Shown here: piece by piece, positions 56,977 to 57,119 of the stretch
How positions within the stretch are numbered: position 1 is the first letter of the stretch
Layout of the letters: the number at the start of each line of letters is the position of its first letter
From: Patescibacteria group bacterium
GTDB taxonomy: Bacteria > Patescibacteriota > Minisyncoccia > Minisyncoccales > UBA5738
Assembly: GCA_022710775.1 (NCBI GenBank)
Contig: JAKLGH010000008.1
Location: 1 to 57,119 of the forward strand
Direction of reading: 5' to 3'
Length of the DNA: 57,119 nt
Program-made: the position numbers and the translations under genes
Notes under the pieces: generated by a model
Database searches by the model: none
What the model saw: the letters and a program-made list of their open reading frames with translations, nothing else
What the model was told of the DNA's origin: nothing

Positions 56977-57119
56977 CTAATTCGCGGCGTTCGGTTGCGC
57001 GAACGCATTGCCAAGCCCGCCTGAAATCAAATATCCTCTCCCCCGTTTTCTAACCAGCACCTTGGAATCACTTTTGAAGTATTTCTTCCGGAGTTTTGAG
57101 ATCGATTCCCATGTGTAAT
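56977..57119 (-). CDS. C-terminus of an OmpR-type response regulator (5' part outside the window)
   Basis: The open minus-strand frame reads YTWESISKLRKKYFKSDSKV, then LVRKRGRGYLISGG, and stops at TAG 56979-56977. The I-S-K-L-R-K-K helix and the R-G-R-G-Y-L-I wing are typical of the trans_reg_C winged helix of OmpR/PhoB regulators. Only 46 residues are visible. It could be the partner of one of the orphan kinases, but that is a guess. Confidence 0.75.
   Translation of the reverse strand, partial: YTWESISKLRKKYFKSDSKVLVRKRGRGYLISGGLGNAFAQPNAAN

Overview
The window looks like a piece of a Candidate Phyla Radiation (Patescibacteria) chromosome. This is inferred from gene content, not from a marker search. 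Pointers are compact synthetases (a ValRS of about 723 aa and an AspRS without the GAD insertion), a MurD2-like/MurL peptidoglycan route, surface proteins starting W-N-x-P-N...PPNDNV, many small ORFans, and mostly SD-less start sites. UGA is used as a stop (for example the ATGA overlap of mod and the next gene), so the Gracilibacteria/Absconditabacteria code does not apply. No tRNA, rRNA or CRISPR array was seen.

Layout. 0-6.7 kb: a transposase tail, an isoprenoid pair (GGR-like reductase and uppS), a cupin, an ORFan, an ArsR-type regulator inside four copies of a perfect palindrome, radC, a Phd/RelE toxin-antitoxin pair whose toxin is cut by an amber codon, and a SWIM protein. 6.8-12.5 kb: a Type III restriction-modification locus with an NYN-domain nuclease gene between mod and res. 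12.5-16.3 kb: a holin-like membrane protein, a Fic cassette with a remnant of a second holin-like gene behind it, a tiny basic-peptide gene with a decayed copy, and membrane proteins. 16.3-21.3 kb: a minus-strand ORFan, ychF, then a run of six small genes, most with their own TTGACA/TATAAT-type promoter, a GGAGG or similar Shine-Dalgarno and a terminator; two seem to start with AUA. 21.4-43.9 kb, mostly minus strand: an HDAC-like deacetylase (+), a Xer recombinase, gltX, murG, ftsW, murD2-like, two ORFan units, murL, mraY, a D,D-carboxypeptidase, aspS, valS, two orphan histidine kinases, two unknown proteins, a 37-aa membrane peptide, murC and thpR. 44-55.4 kb, plus strand: five exported modular surface proteins, a transglutaminase-like protein and an AmmeMemoRadiSam pair. 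55.5 kb to the end: tsaC, a GAF-ANTAR protein and the C-terminus of an OmpR-type response regulator.

How it fits together. The minus-strand block is a dcw-like wall cluster: mraY, murD, ftsW, murG and murC make lipid II, uppS supplies the carrier, and murL beside a MurD2-like ligase suggests that L-Glu is added and then epimerised. The right part encodes the cell surface. A single N-terminal stalk module is joined to different C-terminal heads (S74 chaperone or DUF1554), and another N-terminal module is joined to the same DUF1554 head, with a 478-bp tract that I read as identical in two genes. This points to recent recombination.

The most unusual signals are: (1) cassette-like ORFan units with consensus promoters, strong SDs and terminators, set among SD-less or leaderless housekeeping genes and also splitting the dcw cluster; (2) two AUA start candidates; (3) the palindrome/ArsR regulon; (4) a tandem hairpin array and its sister repeat flanking murC-thpR; (5) the shuffled surface-protein family.
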